The notes: generated by a model from the sequence alone, not told the origin. A stretch of DNA of 64,000 nucleotides from Ruminococcus hominis (GCF_014287355.1 NZ_JACOPE010000001.1:2728001-2792000), one strand, 5' to 3'. Positions 11,127 through 19,642 are shown, counted from the stretch's first letter. Numbers and translations: made by a program.

Positions 11127-11444
11127 TTATTTGTTTTTCATCTTGATATCGATGAATACACCAGCTGGCATTTCCAATCTTGACAGTGCATCAACTGTTT
11201 TCTGTGTTGGTGCAGCAATGTCGATGAGTCTCTTATGAGTTCTCTGCTCGAACTGCTCTCTAGAGTCTTTATATTTGTGTACGGCTCTCAGAATTGTAAC
11301 TACTTCCTTCTTGGTTGGAAGCGGTACCGGTCCGCTCACCTGTGCTCCGTTTTTCTTAACAGTTTCGATGATTTTTTTAGCAGATGCATCAACTAACTGA
11401 TGATCATACGCTTTCAATGTGATTCTCATTACTTGACTTGCCAT
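11127..11444 (-). CDS. rpsJ: 30S ribosomal protein S10
   Basis: S10 is the first gene of the operon and, as NusE, also joins transcription antitermination complexes. The product is 105 aa. The motif [14 protein letters not shown] is near the N-terminus and [11 protein letters not shown] lies in the middle. The ATG at 11444 has AAAGGAGG about 10 nt upstream and adds a MASQV leader to the classical start. Confidence 0.98.
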   Translation of the reverse strand: MASQVMRITLKAYDHQLVDASAKKIIETVKKNGAQVSGPVPLPTKKEVVTILRAVHKYKDSREQFEQRTHKRLIDIAAPTQKTVDALSRLEMPAGVFIDIKMKNK

Positions 11445-11702
11445 AAAAAAAGTCGCCTCCTTTTCGTACTTTTAAACCCAGTACGACAAGCGGTGACTGT
11501 ACACTCTCCCGTGTGTGTCATGCAGACTTACACGTTGTTTCATACTTTTACCTTTAGTGGTAAGTTGTAATCAGTTATGATTCGTACAGTGACTTGTCGC
11601 CAGTTTCCTAACTTGACATTCGCTCCACGGAAAACCTGCCATCATGTATTTACATGTCAGCAGCAACCTCTCGCTTCACAGCTATCATGCCACAGCTCTC
11701 TT
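11445..11702 (-). other. 5' leader of the S10-spc operon
   Basis: About 250 nt separate the predicted promoter from the rpsJ ATG, with no credible gene. Such leaders often fold into autoregulatory structures. Here I see only short self-complementary stretches such as ACATGTAAATACATG (near 11644-11660) and paired TACGA/TCGTAC elements. I do not recognise a known r-protein leader class, so any regulatory role is inference. Confidence 0.4.
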
Positions 11703-11731
11703 AGTATAACCAATCAGCGTCCATATTGCAA
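11703..11731 (-). promoter_or_regulatory. Sigma-A promoter of the S10-spc operon
   Basis: On the minus strand a TTGCAA -35 box (11726-11731) and a TATACT -10 box (11703-11708) are separated by exactly 17 nt. It is the only convincing promoter upstream of rpsJ and points into the ribosomal operon, with a start expected near 11696. Confidence 0.75.
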
Positions 11732-11854
11732 GTACTTTTTTATATTTTTTTGTATTTTTTTCTTTTTTATGATTTTTGTTATTTATCTCAATTTCCAACC
11801 AATTCTTCTGTGCTATTTGCACAACACCTGTCTATCATATACACTCAACATATT

Positions 11855-12027
11855 TTTATCTCAGTCGGAGATTGGACTCCCACCTCTTTCAGGTGGTGAG
11901 TAACAGCAAATTTGTCTCCGTGGGAGTCCAATCTCCGACTGAGATAAACGCTCCGCGAGGATGCGCAGTGATTCTGTAAAGAATGTGTCAGCTTACGCTG
12001 ACCAGAATCACGCGCCAAGTCTCGCGG
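11855..12027. repeat. Double large inverted repeat upstream of the S10 operon
   Basis: A perfect 29-bp inverted repeat (11855-11883 with 11920-11948, 36-nt loop) is followed within 5 nt by a second hairpin (11953-12027). The second has outer arms CCGCGAG/CTCGCGG, an inner arm GCGCAGTGATTCTG against CAGAATCACGCGC with one bulge, and an apical GTCAGC/GCTGAC stem. It lies between the divergent S10 promoter and the candidate RNA promoter. It could be a small non-autonomous mobile palindrome or a paired terminator/insulator. No ORF of note crosses it. Confidence 0.7.
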
Positions 12028-12099
12028 CTGCTCAACTTGAATATATAATAGGAAGAAACTCTTTTTTTCAAGCACATTAAATAATTCTTTTTTCACCTC

Positions 12100-12128
12100 T
12101 TGACATTACCGCACTAAAGTAGTATATT
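12100..12128 (+). promoter_or_regulatory. Strong sigma-A promoter with no downstream ORF
   Basis: A consensus TTGACA (12100-12105), a 17-nt spacer and TATATT (12123-12128) form a near-perfect promoter reading rightwards. There is no credible plus-strand gene before the terminator at 12491, which points to a non-coding transcript starting near 12135. Confidence 0.75.
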
Positions 12129-12134
12129 AGAAAA

Positions 12135-12496
12135 GACTTATAGATAAATGAAACCAAGGGCGGTTTTCCAAGAGGGGGAGACTGTCTTTTTTGTATTTGA
12201 GGCTCATCATTTATCGCAGAATTATTAAAAATACATTTTTCGTTGTTTATAAGTCAAGTCCTATCAACATAGGACCCCCAACCATTTTTGTTGCTCTTGC
12301 AGTTACATTGACGCCGTTCATTTCCCCCAAAGATGATCCTGCGCCGATGAACTCCAATTAATATATACGCCCTGTTTATCAGGGTTTTCCCCAGATTTGT
12401 ATACATTATTGACTGCGGAGCAGCGAGAAGTTAACCTCTCAATGACATACCAAAAAAAGACAAAGGACACAGCGAAAACTGTGTCCTTTGTTTTTG
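12135..12496 (+). ncRNA. Candidate structured non-coding RNA, about 360 nt
   Basis: The unit begins at the promoter at 12100-12128 and ends at a perfect terminator hairpin (12460-12491) followed by T5. Perfect helices include GACTTATA (12135-12142) with 12248-12255, closing a domain, and directly inside it GATAAATGA (12143-12151) with 12207-12215. Local hairpins are GTCCTAT-CAAC-ATAGGAC (12258-12275) and CCCTG-TTTAT-CAGGG (12370-12384), plus GTTCAT/ATGAAC (12316-12352). No ORF with a ribosome-binding site fits. I do not recognise it as tmRNA, RNase P RNA, SRP RNA or 6S RNA. Its identity is unknown. Confidence 0.55.
12452..12496. terminator. Bidirectional intrinsic terminator
   Basis: A perfect 13-bp stem (ACAAAGGACACAG at 12460-12472 with 12479-12491) has a 6-nt loop. 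It is followed by T7 on the minus strand and T5 on the plus strand. It ends the selenium operon after the DUF3343 gene from one side and the candidate RNA from the other. Confidence 0.85.
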
Positions 12497-12498
12497 CA

Positions 12499-12735
12499 TT
12501 AAACCATAACCTGATGCAATGCTTCTTCTTCAATTCCAACTTTTTTCATTTCTTCTCTTATTGCGTCTTCTTCCCCCGGCAACGCACACCAGGAAAGTCC
12601 GCACCCTGCGGATATAGACCGTGGAACCGGTATCAGTCTTCCCGGTATCTGATCTGCTTTACAGGCTTTTTCCATCGCCATAGCATCTGCCGTTGTATGA
12701 AATGTTACAACGAGCTTTAATTCTTTCTTTCTCAT
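12499..12735 (-). CDS. DUF3343 protein, putative selenium/sulfur carrier
   Basis: A 78-aa protein of the DUF3343 family. Family members occur almost only beside selenium or sulfur trafficking genes, and a carrier role is proposed from context. Visible features are the motif GRLIPVPRSISAGCGLSWC (about residues 32-50) with two cysteines spaced C-x3-C, and a DAMAMEKACK helix before it. It is the last gene of the minus-strand selenium run, 40 nt after the TusA-like gene, and ends at a strong terminator. Confidence 0.85.
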   Translation of the reverse strand: MRKKELKLVVTFHTTADAMAMEKACKADQIPGRLIPVPRSISAGCGLSWCALPGEEDAIREEMKKVGIEEEALHQVMV

Positions 12736-12775
12736 AATCCAAATTCTTCTCTTTATCCGATCCGCTCAGTTGAAT

Positions 12776-12979
12776 TTACTCAATTGTCACTTCAAATCCA
12801 TCATCAGTCTGTACTGATGTTGCTTTCTTTCCATGATTCTGAGCATATTTTTCTACATTTGTCTTTTGATGTGGCTCTGTCACCAGCACCTTTACTGCTC
12901 CATCCATATTTTTCATAGCTTCGGCAGTTAACATTAATGGTTCCGGACAAGATAAACCTCTCGCATCTACTGTTTTCAT
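12776..12979 (-). CDS. TusA-like sulfurtransferase/selenium relay protein
   Basis: A 67-aa single-domain protein of the TusA/SirA fold, which carries persulfide (or here perhaps selenide) on one cysteine. The active motif is at the N-terminus: DARGLSCPEPLM, with the cysteine at residue 11 and the CPxP signature. It lies between yedE and the DUF3343 gene in the selenium cluster, so delivery of selenium imported by YedE is the likely role (inference). Confidence 0.9.
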   Translation of the reverse strand: MKTVDARGLSCPEPLMLTAEAMKNMDGAVKVLVTEPHQKTNVEKYAQNHGKKATSVQTDDGFEVTIE

Positions 12980-12999
12980 ATGAATCCCTCTTTTCTATT

Positions 13000-14094
13000 T
13001 TAAGCTGTTTTACGACGATTTGTAAATGCAATTACAAAACAAGCAACAATACATATAATAACTGCGATTTTACCATTTGCTGTCACTGCACCTGCAACCA
13101 CTTCTTTTGTTTCTGGATTCAAAGCTGTTCCGCTTGATGCGAGTCCAAGATTATGGCTCAATGCTGCTCCAACAAACATTCCTACAACTGTAACGGCTGA
13201 ATCAGATGATCCCTGTCCTGCAAGAACAAGCTGACGCAGCGGGCATCCTCCTGCAAGAACTGCTGCGAAACCAACCGCATACATACCAAGGATATTCCAC
13301 AAATGTTCTGAATGTGCAATTACACCAGGTGTATTAAAGCTAAGTGCAAAGTTTCCTGTTACCAGATTGTAAATGAGCATAACTACAAAGAATCCACCGA
13401 TCACTGATACTAACTCAAAATTTCTCATTAAAATAATATCACGGACACTTCCTGCGAAGCACATTCTTGATTTCTGTGCAAATGCTCCGAACAAAAGCCC
13501 TCCAATCAGAGAAATTGCAACGGGTGCATGCATACTTCCAGGACCTGCTTCACTGAATTTTAATAATGTTGTGAATAAAGCTAATAATAAAATTCCTACT
13601 GCAATCACAGAAATGATCATTCCTGAAGATTTCTTTGCCGGATAAGCTCTTCCAAGCGAATATCCCTGTTTTAAAACAATTACACCTGTTCCTACTCCAA
13701 GAACAAATCCAATCAGTGCAACCCATGCATTCAAGTCACCTGCTGACATACGAATTACCATACGCAGTGGGCATCCTAAAAATACAAGTGCTCCGATTGT
13801 AAGAATCATACCTAATATAAAACGTGTCATTGTAGCTGAACCGGCTGTCGCACAATATTCCTTTGTAGCCAGTGAAATTATCAATGATCCAAGTATAATT
13901 CCAACTATCTCCGGTCTCGCATACTGCACAACTGCTGCCTGATGCATTCCAAGCGCACCTGCTGTATCACGGATGAAACATGCAACACAGATTGCCATGT
14001 TTGCCGGATTTCCAAAATATGCCAGACATGCTGCAACTAATCCACAAAGCACTCCGGCTAATGCCATTTTCTTCTTTGAACCTGCAAAATTCAT
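13000..14094 (-). CDS. yedE: YedE-family putative selenium transporter
   Basis: An integral membrane protein of 364 aa with about ten hydrophobic segments and an internal duplication of the YeeE/YedE unit. Each half has a GCPLR motif (GCPLRMVIRM and GCPLRQLVLAG), and each is preceded by a second cysteine motif (VACFIRD; SRMCFAGSVRD). These paired cysteines are typical of YedE/YeeE transporters of sulfur or selenium species. The ATG at 14094 follows GGGAGG. A GTG at 14115 would overlap the upstream gene and is less likely. Linkage to selD, yedF and selA supports selenium. Confidence 0.92.
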   Translation of the reverse strand: MNFAGSKKKMALAGVLCGLVAACLAYFGNPANMAICVACFIRDTAGALGMHQAAVVQYARPEIVGIILGSLIISLATKEYCATAGSATMTRFILGMILTIGALVFLGCPLRMVIRMSAGDLNAWVALIGFVLGVGTGVIVLKQGYSLGRAYPAKKSSGMIISVIAVGILLLALFTTLLKFSEAGPGSMHAPVAISLIGGLLFGAFAQKSRMCFAGSVRDIILMRNFELVSVIGGFFVVMLIYNLVTGNFALSFNTPGVIAHSEHLWNILGMYAVGFAAVLAGGCPLRQLVLAGQGSSDSAVTVVGMFVGAALSHNLGLASSGTALNPETKEVVAGAVTANGKIAVIICIVACFVIAFTNRRKTA

Positions 14095-14111
14095 ACTGAA
14101 CCTCCCATTTC

Positions 14112-15260
14112 TCACTCCTCGGACAATTCACGTACTGCCCGAATCGCAATTTCTACTTCTTCCTTTGTGTTGAAATGAGAAAAACTAAAGCGAACCGCCC
14201 CCTGCTCTGCATTTTGTAGGGATTCATGCATCAGTGGAGCGCAGTGTCCTCCCGCTCTTGTAGAAATACCATACGACATCAAAAGTTCATCACTAACCTC
14301 TGCCGAATCATAATCATACAAATTAAATGAGACAATCGGACATCTCTCTCTTTTAGAAAAATCTCCATATATGGTCACTCCCGGGATTTCCTTGATACCA
14401 TCATAAAACTGCCAGGCTCTCTGCAATGCAATCTCTCTAATTGCATCAATCCCTTTTTCTTCCACATACTTTAACGCTGCATTGAGTCCTGCGATCCCAT
14501 GGCCATTTAAAGTTCCTGCCTCCAGTGCTGTCGGCATCTGTTCCGGATGATTGTGATTGTAAGTATCAATCCCGCTCCCACCTCGTTTCAGCGGTCTGAT
14601 CTTTATGCCATCCCTCACATAGATTCCGCCCGTTCCTTGCGGACCATACAAACTCTTATGCCCGGTAAAACAAAGCACATCAATTCCCATCTTCTGTACA
14701 TCTATCGGAAATACACCTGCTGTTTGAGATGCATCTACAATAAATAACAGCTTATGTGCTTTCGCAATCTTCCCGATTCGTTCAATATCATTGAGATTTC
14801 CCGTAAGATTCGAACCATGCGTGCAAATAATTGCTTTTGTCTCTTGTCTCACCGCCGCTTCCAGCATATCATATGAAATATTACCATCCTCGTCAGCCGG
14901 CAAAATCGTCAATGTTGCTCCCGCCTGCTGCCGCTCATATAATGGTCTGAGAACCGAATTATGTTCCATCACCGTTGTGATCACATGATCTCCGGGATTG
15001 ATCAGCCCTTGGATCGCAATGTTCAGACTTTCCGTTGCATTGCTTGTAAAGGCAATCTGCTTTGGATTCTCTGCATGAAACATTCTTCCAAGGCGTTCCC
15101 TCGTATCATAAATAACTCTCGCTGCATCCAACGACGCCTCCGTACTTCCTCTTCCTGCATTACCAAGATGATTTATTGCCTGTACGATCGCTTCTGCCAC
15201 TTCCGGTGGCTTAGGCAGTGTGGTTGCTGCATTGTCCATATAAATCGTATGTTTTTCCAT
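14112..15260 (-). CDS. PLP-dependent cysteine desulfurase-like aminotransferase (class V)
   Basis: A 382-aa fold-type I PLP enzyme of the NifS/CsdB group. The PLP lysine is in FTGHKSLYGPQGTGG (about residue 231), with the preceding DASQTAG motif, and the C-terminal half carries a TRAGGHCAP loop with the catalytic cysteine. Such enzymes release S or Se from (seleno)cysteine. Its place between selD and yedE suggests selenide supply to SelD. The N-terminal MDNAATTLPKP motif is typical. Confidence 0.9.
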   Translation of the reverse strand: MEKHTIYMDNAATTLPKPPEVAEAIVQAINHLGNAGRGSTEASLDAARVIYDTRERLGRMFHAENPKQIAFTSNATESLNIAIQGLINPGDHVITTVMEHNSVLRPLYERQQAGATLTILPADEDGNISYDMLEAAVRQETKAIICTHGSNLTGNLNDIERIGKIAKAHKLLFIVDASQTAGVFPIDVQKMGIDVLCFTGHKSLYGPQGTGGIYVRDGIKIRPLKRGGSGIDTYNHNHPEQMPTALEAGTLNGHGIAGLNAALKYVEEKGIDAIREIALQRAWQFYDGIKEIPGVTIYGDFSKRERCPIVSFNLYDYDSAEVSDELLMSYGISTRAGGHCAPLMHESLQNAEQGAVRFSFSHFNTKEEVEIAIRAVRELSEE

Positions 15261-15338
15261 TGTTTATCCTCTTGTTTTTCTCTAAAAAATATTATACTAC
15301 CTAAAATTTTTTCAGTCTAATTGAAACCTATAATAAAT

Positions 15339-15373
15339 GAAAGAACTTATAGATTTTTTCTATAAGTTCTTTC
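15339..15373. terminator. Perfect 14-bp hairpin after selD
   Basis: GAAAGAACTTATAG (15339-15352) pairs perfectly with 15360-15373 around a 7-nt loop. It lies 14 nt after the selD stop and before the desulfurase gene, on the minus strand. The minus-strand side has only a mixed A/T tail, so it may attenuate or stabilise the mRNA rather than fully terminate it. Confidence 0.55.
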
Positions 15374-15386
15374 GCATTTTTCGATA

Positions 15387-16436
15387 CTATTTTTTTAGAT
15401 ATATCCACTTTTCGTCTGCTTCCCTCACCGTACCGATTCGCGAAGCTCTCGTTTCCAGACCATGTGCTTCAAATGCATTCATAATATCATCTGCATACTC
15501 CGGTGCCACACTAATCAGCAGACCACCTGAAGTCTGCGGGTCATAGAGAAGATCAATATCTGTCTCCGTTGCATCACCTGTCTCTATCATATGGCCGGAA
15601 TATTCCCTATTCTTATAGGAACCTGCCGGCACAAGTCCCATCTGTGCAAGCTCCACGGCTCCGTCAATATATGCTACATCATCCACATAAATGTCAAAGC
15701 TCACCTTACTTGCCGATGCCATCTCCGCACAATGTCCCAGTAAACCAAAACCGGTTATATCCGTACAAGCTGATATTGGATATTTTTCAATCACTTCTTT
15801 TGCCTTTTTATTTAAAGAAGACATCACTTTAATTGCTTCCTGCATCGAATTTTCCGAAGCCATCTCTGCTTTCACTGCTGTATTTACTACTCCGCTTCCG
15901 ATTGGCTTGGTCAAAATCAATGCATCCCCCGGTCTGCAGCCATAATTTTTAAATATTTTTTTCGGATGCACAAAACCGGAAACACACAATCCATACTTCG
16001 GTTCATTATCCTGAACAGAATGTCCCCCTACAAGAACAGCTCCCGCTTCTTTTACCTTGTCTGCACCACCTCTTAATATATCTGCAAGGATAGACGGATC
16101 AAGGCAATTTGGAAATCCAACGACATTCAAAGCAATCTTTGGCTCTCCGCCCATTGCGTAGACATCACTAAGTGAGTTTGCTGCTGCGATCTGGCCAAAC
16201 GTATACGGATCATCTACTACCGGTGTAAAAAAATCCACCGTCTGTATCATTGCGATTTCATCTGTAATTTTATAAATTGCGGCATCATCCGATGTCTCAA
16301 TTCCTACCAGGAGATTCTCATCCTGGAATTTTGGCAGCTTACCCAGAACCTGGGCAAGGGTCTCAGGACCGATTTTAGCCGCTCATCCGGCGGTATTCGT
16401 CATCTGAGTGAGTCTGATCTCATCTCTCGTTTTCAT
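15387..16436 (-). CDS. selD: Selenophosphate synthetase (SelD), itself a selenoprotein
   Basis: SelD makes selenophosphate from selenide and ATP for tRNA-Sec and selenouridine synthesis. Reading UGA as selenocysteine gives 349 aa from the ATG at 16436. The UGA is codon 18 (16383-16385) in the context TAG-Sec-AAKIGP, the place of the catalytic Cys/Sec in the family. The next residues match SelD (LVGIETSDDAAIYKI, then DFFTPVVDDPYTFGQIAAANSLSDVYAMGG). A hairpin suited to a bacterial SECIS follows the UGA. Without read-through the frame would seem to start at 16250 and lose the active site. The neighbours are yedF/selC upstream and the desulfurase downstream. Confidence 0.93.
16338..16358 (-). 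promoter_or_regulatory. Bacterial SECIS-like hairpin in selD
   Basis: On the minus strand CTTGCCCAG-GTT-CTGGGTAAG forms a 9-bp stem (one G-U pair) with a GTT loop. The loop starts 33 nt after the selD UGA. This fits the known bacterial SECIS layout: apical loop with an early G, 16-37 nt from the UGA. It should recruit SelB and Sec-tRNA. Confidence 0.75.
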
Positions 16437-16455
16437 TCCATTTCCTCCCCTCTGC

Positions 16456-17064
16456 TTATGGACGAAGAATTTTGTCTGCATTATTCATAGTTTCTACAAT
16501 ACTATACATATTTGTCACAGTTCCAACCTGGAGTTTTTCTTTCAGTCCATAGTAGTCAAGGCAAGTTCCACATGTCATAATCTCAACGCCCTGTGCTTCC
16601 AAGGTTTTCAAATCTTCCAACGATTCAGAACCCTCTGTTGTGATTTTTGCACCACCATTATAAAATAAAATTGTCTTTGGAAGTTCTTCTAGCTGTGTCA
16701 GTGCAAAAATAAATCCTTTAATTAAAACTTTGCCAAGATCTTCTTTCCCTTCACCCATATGATCTGCTGCAATCACAACAACTGTATTTCTTCTGCTGTC
16801 AGGTATGCATGTAACCGGTGCAGCTTCTGTATCCTTCGCAACTGCGCCGCTAAGCTGAATCGTAACCTTAAATTCTTTTTCAGCTAATTTTTCCGATGTT
16901 ACTGTTCCCCCTGAACTCTGTGCCATCTTTGTCACATTCTGAACCGCAATCTCATTATCAACCAATACTTCAATTGTCTCTGCACCGGTTACTTTCTGTA
17001 TTGCTTTTTTTGTTTTTATAACTGGAATCGGGCATGCATCGCCCATTGCATTTACTGTAATCAT
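16456..17064 (-). CDS. yedF: Selenium metabolism protein YedF
   Basis: A 202-aa two-domain protein. The N-terminal TusA-like domain (about residues 1-75) has the GDACPIPVI cysteine motif. The C-terminal DsrE/DsrF-like domain has ILFYNGGAKITTEGS and a MTCGTCLDYYG cysteine pair. YedF is strongly linked to selenium genes and is thought to traffic Se. The ATG at 17064 is chosen because the longer frame to 17160 runs through the tRNA-Sec gene. It lies 20 nt from selC and 20 nt from selD. Confidence 0.93.
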   Translation of the reverse strand: MITVNAMGDACPIPVIKTKKAIQKVTGAETIEVLVDNEIAVQNVTKMAQSSGGTVTSEKLAEKEFKVTIQLSGAVAKDTEAAPVTCIPDSRRNTVVVIAADHMGEGKEDLGKVLIKGFIFALTQLEELPKTILFYNGGAKITTEGSESLEDLKTLEAQGVEIMTCGTCLDYYGLKEKLQVGTVTNMYSIVETMNNADKILRP

Positions 17065-17083
17065 ATCATTTTCTCCCTTCTTT

Positions 17084-17181
17084 TGGCGGATACGTGTGGG
17101 AATCGAACCCACCCAAGACGTTCCACACGCCTCACACTGGTTTTGAAGACCAGGGGACACACCAGCTGCCCAGCCGCACCC
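17084..17181 (-). tRNA. selC: tRNA-Sec (anticodon UCA)
   Basis: A 98-nt tRNA gene on the minus strand, longer than ordinary tRNAs as expected for tRNA-Sec. The anticodon loop CTTCAAA carries TCA (17144-17146) between 5-bp arms CTGGT/ACCAG. A long variable arm and the T-arm GTGGG-TTCGATT-CCCAC follow, then an encoded CCA at 17084-17086. The long acceptor stem begins GGGTGCGG. It sits between yedF and the LysR gene and decodes the selD UGA. Confidence 0.95.
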
Positions 17182-17285
17182 AGATTAAAGCAATTCGTTC
17201 AACTTGAATATATCGAATGCACTATCTCTTAGTATATACTGTTTTCTGTGAAAATTCTAGTTACTGTTCACAGTAAGTGTGACCA

Positions 17286-18188
17286 TCAACACATTCTATT
17301 GAATGTTTCCGCTATTTTCATCATCTTTTTCACAGCCTTTGTGCGAGGATATTCTTTATTATATACGACATACAATTTTCGAACCCTCTTTTTTTCTCCC
17401 AGCGGATATGCCAGAACATTCTCCCATTTCAAATCCTCCGCTGCTGCAAGCTTTGAAATGATTGTTACACCAATTCCTTTTTTTACAGATTGTTTTATCA
17501 CCTCCGTATTTTCCATATTTGCAACCACGTTTAGTTTTCGAATATCAATCCCTTCCCGCTTTAATTGCTTTTCTGCCTCTTTTCTTGTTCCGGAACCTTG
17601 CTCCCTCATTATAATTGGAACTCGTTCCAGCCACTCTATCCCGGTTTCTGTCTCCTTTATCTGACGATATTTCTCGTTGTTTGGCATGACAATAATCAAT
17701 TCATCATCAAAAAACGGAACATATTCACAAGATTTCTTATCTAATATCGTTCCCGTAAATCCAATATCTACCGTACGCTCCGAAACAGCCCTTATCACCC
17801 CGGCACTATCCGACTCAACCAATTCAAACTGTTCCTTCGGATACATACTACTATAACGACTTAATATGTCCGGCAAGAGATACTGTGCCGGAATCGTGGA
17901 AGCAGCAATCTTAATACAAGAATTAGAAGCTACATCACTGTCAAAAGCCTCATATATCAATTGTTCCAGATTCAACATCTGTCTTGCATATTGATATAAC
18001 TTTTCGCCTTCATCTGTAAGGCCTACTTCTCTTGTATTTCGCAAAAACAATTTGATATTCAATTCTTTCTCCAGTGCGGAAACATGTGCACTGACCGTTG
18101 GCTGTGTCAGATACAGCTCTCGCGCTGCTTTTGAGAAGCTGCGCTTTTCTGCCACATTCACAAACGCCTCTAACTGTTTTAAATTCAT
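17286..18188 (-). CDS. LysR-family regulator of the selenium cluster
   Basis: A 300-aa LysR regulator. The N-terminal winged helix is at residues 1-60 (MNLKQLEAFVNVAEKRSFSKAARELYLTQPTVS) and a periplasmic-binding-fold effector domain follows. It lies inside the selenium run, 45 nt downstream of selA and upstream of selC, on the same strand. LysR genes in this position are common in clostridial Se loci, so control of selenium uptake or use is likely. The effector is unknown. Confidence 0.88.
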   Translation of the reverse strand: MNLKQLEAFVNVAEKRSFSKAARELYLTQPTVSAHVSALEKELNIKLFLRNTREVGLTDEGEKLYQYARQMLNLEQLIYEAFDSDVASNSCIKIAASTIPAQYLLPDILSRYSSMYPKEQFELVESDSAGVIRAVSERTVDIGFTGTILDKKSCEYVPFFDDELIIVMPNNEKYRQIKETETGIEWLERVPIIMREQGSGTRKEAEKQLKREGIDIRKLNVVANMENTEVIKQSVKKGIGVTIISKLAAAEDLKWENVLAYPLGEKKRVRKLYVVYNKEYPRTKAVKKMMKIAETFNRMC

Positions 18189-18232
18189 TTCTGCTTCTTA
18201 TCCTTTTCCTTTATCTTTTTTCTGTCATTGAT

Positions 18233-19642
18233 TCAAATCCTGCAACTGTTCAGCATATCTTGTATACTGCCTACAATATAAGGAATCTGTTCTTCCTCTA
18301 TCGTCCGCATATCCATAGCCCAGATACCGTTTATCATTCTCCCGATAATCGGTGTCGGCAAAGCTCGCATTCTCTTTTCCATCTCTGATGCCGAACATAT
18401 TTCCGAACGTATTGCAACTGCTGTACTGGAAATCTTTTCAAGTGGAAGCGCCCCTCCGCCAATCTGTGACTCACAAGCTTCTAACACGATCTGAGCAGGA
18501 AGTTTCTGCTGTTCTAACTGGGATTTCAACTTTTGTGCACGCTGCTTCACAGTATCCGGCATCTCAGATATCATCTTTAAGACAGGTATCCTCTGCATCG
18601 CTCTCTCTTCCGATAAATATTCCTCGAGTGTCATCTCCAATGCAGCTGTAGTAAATTTATCCACGCGCAATGCACGTGTCAGTGGAGCCTTCTTCATCTT
18701 ATTGATATAACATTTTCTGCCGACTATGATTCCTGCCTGCGGACCACCCAACAACTTATCACCACTAAAACAGACAACATCTGCACCTCCGCAGATTGCC
18801 TCCTGTACCATCGGCTCATGAGAAATACCATACTTACTTAAATCAACCAATGCTCCACTTCCCAAATCTTCGATTATCGGAATCTCATGCTCTTTCGCAA
18901 TTGCTTTCAGCTCTGGTACCGCAACAGATTCTGTAAAGCCGACAATCTGATAGTTGCTTGTATGGACCTTTAGAATAGCCTTTGTCTCTTCTGTGATCGC
19001 TTCCTCATAATCTGACAGATGTGTTTTATTCGTCGTCCCGACCTCAACTAAAACTGCACCGCTTTGCTCCATCACATCCGGTATGCGGAACTTTCCGCCA
19101 ATCTCCACCAGTTCTCCTCGCGACACGATCACCTCGCCTGATTTTGCAAGCGTACTCAGGCACAAAAGAACTGCCGCCGCATTATTATTTACAACAAGGG
19201 CCGCCTCTGCACCTGTCAGACGGCAAAGCAAGGATTCAAAATGTGCATTCCTCTCTCCTCTCTCTCCTCGTTGCAGATCATACTCCAGATTGGAATATTC
19301 CGCTGCGATCACAGCCAGTCTTTCTGCATGTTCTCGATTAAGTGGCGCTCGCCCCAGGTTCGTGTGTAAAATAGTACCTGTTCCATTAATAACACTTCGT
19401 ATATTCGGTGTATACAGCAGTTCCAGGCTTTTACTGATACTATCCGGCAACTGCTCAACCGCCTTTAACACGTCTGTCTCATCCACAGATTCTCCAATCA
19501 GGATACGAACTCGTTCCAGTTCATCCTGTACAACACGCTTGACACAGGATCTGCCATATCGTTCTTCTAATTTTCGAATCCCGTCCTCTTCTAACAAAAC
19601 ATCTACCTTCGGGATTCTGCGATACAGCTGATTCTTATCCAT
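18233..19642 (-). CDS. selA: L-seryl-tRNA(Sec) selenium transferase (SelA)
   Basis: SelA is a decameric PLP enzyme that converts Ser-tRNA(Sec) to Sec-tRNA(Sec) with selenophosphate. The 469-aa product has the NGTGTILHTNLGRAPL motif near residue 86 and the PLP lysine motif CFSGDKLLGGPQAGI (about residue 295). The ATG at 19642 (MDKNQLYRRIP) is preceded by AGGAGG; the open frame upstream to 19693 is not needed. It heads the minus-strand selenium genes. The usual partner selB is not downstream. Confidence 0.95.
   Translation of the reverse strand: MDKNQLYRRIPKVDVLLEEDGIRKLEERYGRSCVKRVVQDELERVRILIGESVDETDVLKAVEQLPDSISKSLELLYTPNIRSVINGTGTILHTNLGRAPLNREHAERLAVIAAEYSNLEYDLQRGERGERNAHFESLLCRLTGAEAALVVNNNAAAVLLCLSTLAKSGEVIVSRGELVEIGGKFRIPDVMEQSGAVLVEVGTTNKTHLSDYEEAITEETKAILKVHTSNYQIVGFTESVAVPELKAIAKEHEIPIIEDLGSGALVDLSKYGISHEPMVQEAICGGADVVCFSGDKLLGGPQAGIIVGRKCYINKMKKAPLTRALRVDKFTTAALEMTLEEYLSEERAMQRIPVLKMISEMPDTVKQRAQKLKSQLEQQKLPAQIVLEACESQIGGGALPLEKISSTAVAIRSEICSASEMEKRMRALPTPIIGRMINGIWAMDMRTIEEEQIPYIVGSIQDMLNSCRI

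Noticed and set aside
12300..12400. Minus-strand short peptide ending in GGPMLIGLDL as a gene remnant
   Set aside because: It is only about 34 codons after a stop, has no ribosome-binding site or recognised family, and overlaps the structured plus-strand transcript.
15387..16250. selD as an N-terminally truncated gene or pseudogene starting at 16250
   Set aside because: Upstream sequence stays in frame through a UGA at the Sec position to an ATG at 16436, with SelD-like residues on both sides and a SECIS-like hairpin.
17065..17160. N-terminal extension of YedF
   Set aside because: The open frame there is the tRNA-Sec gene; the internal ATG at 17064 matches the family start.
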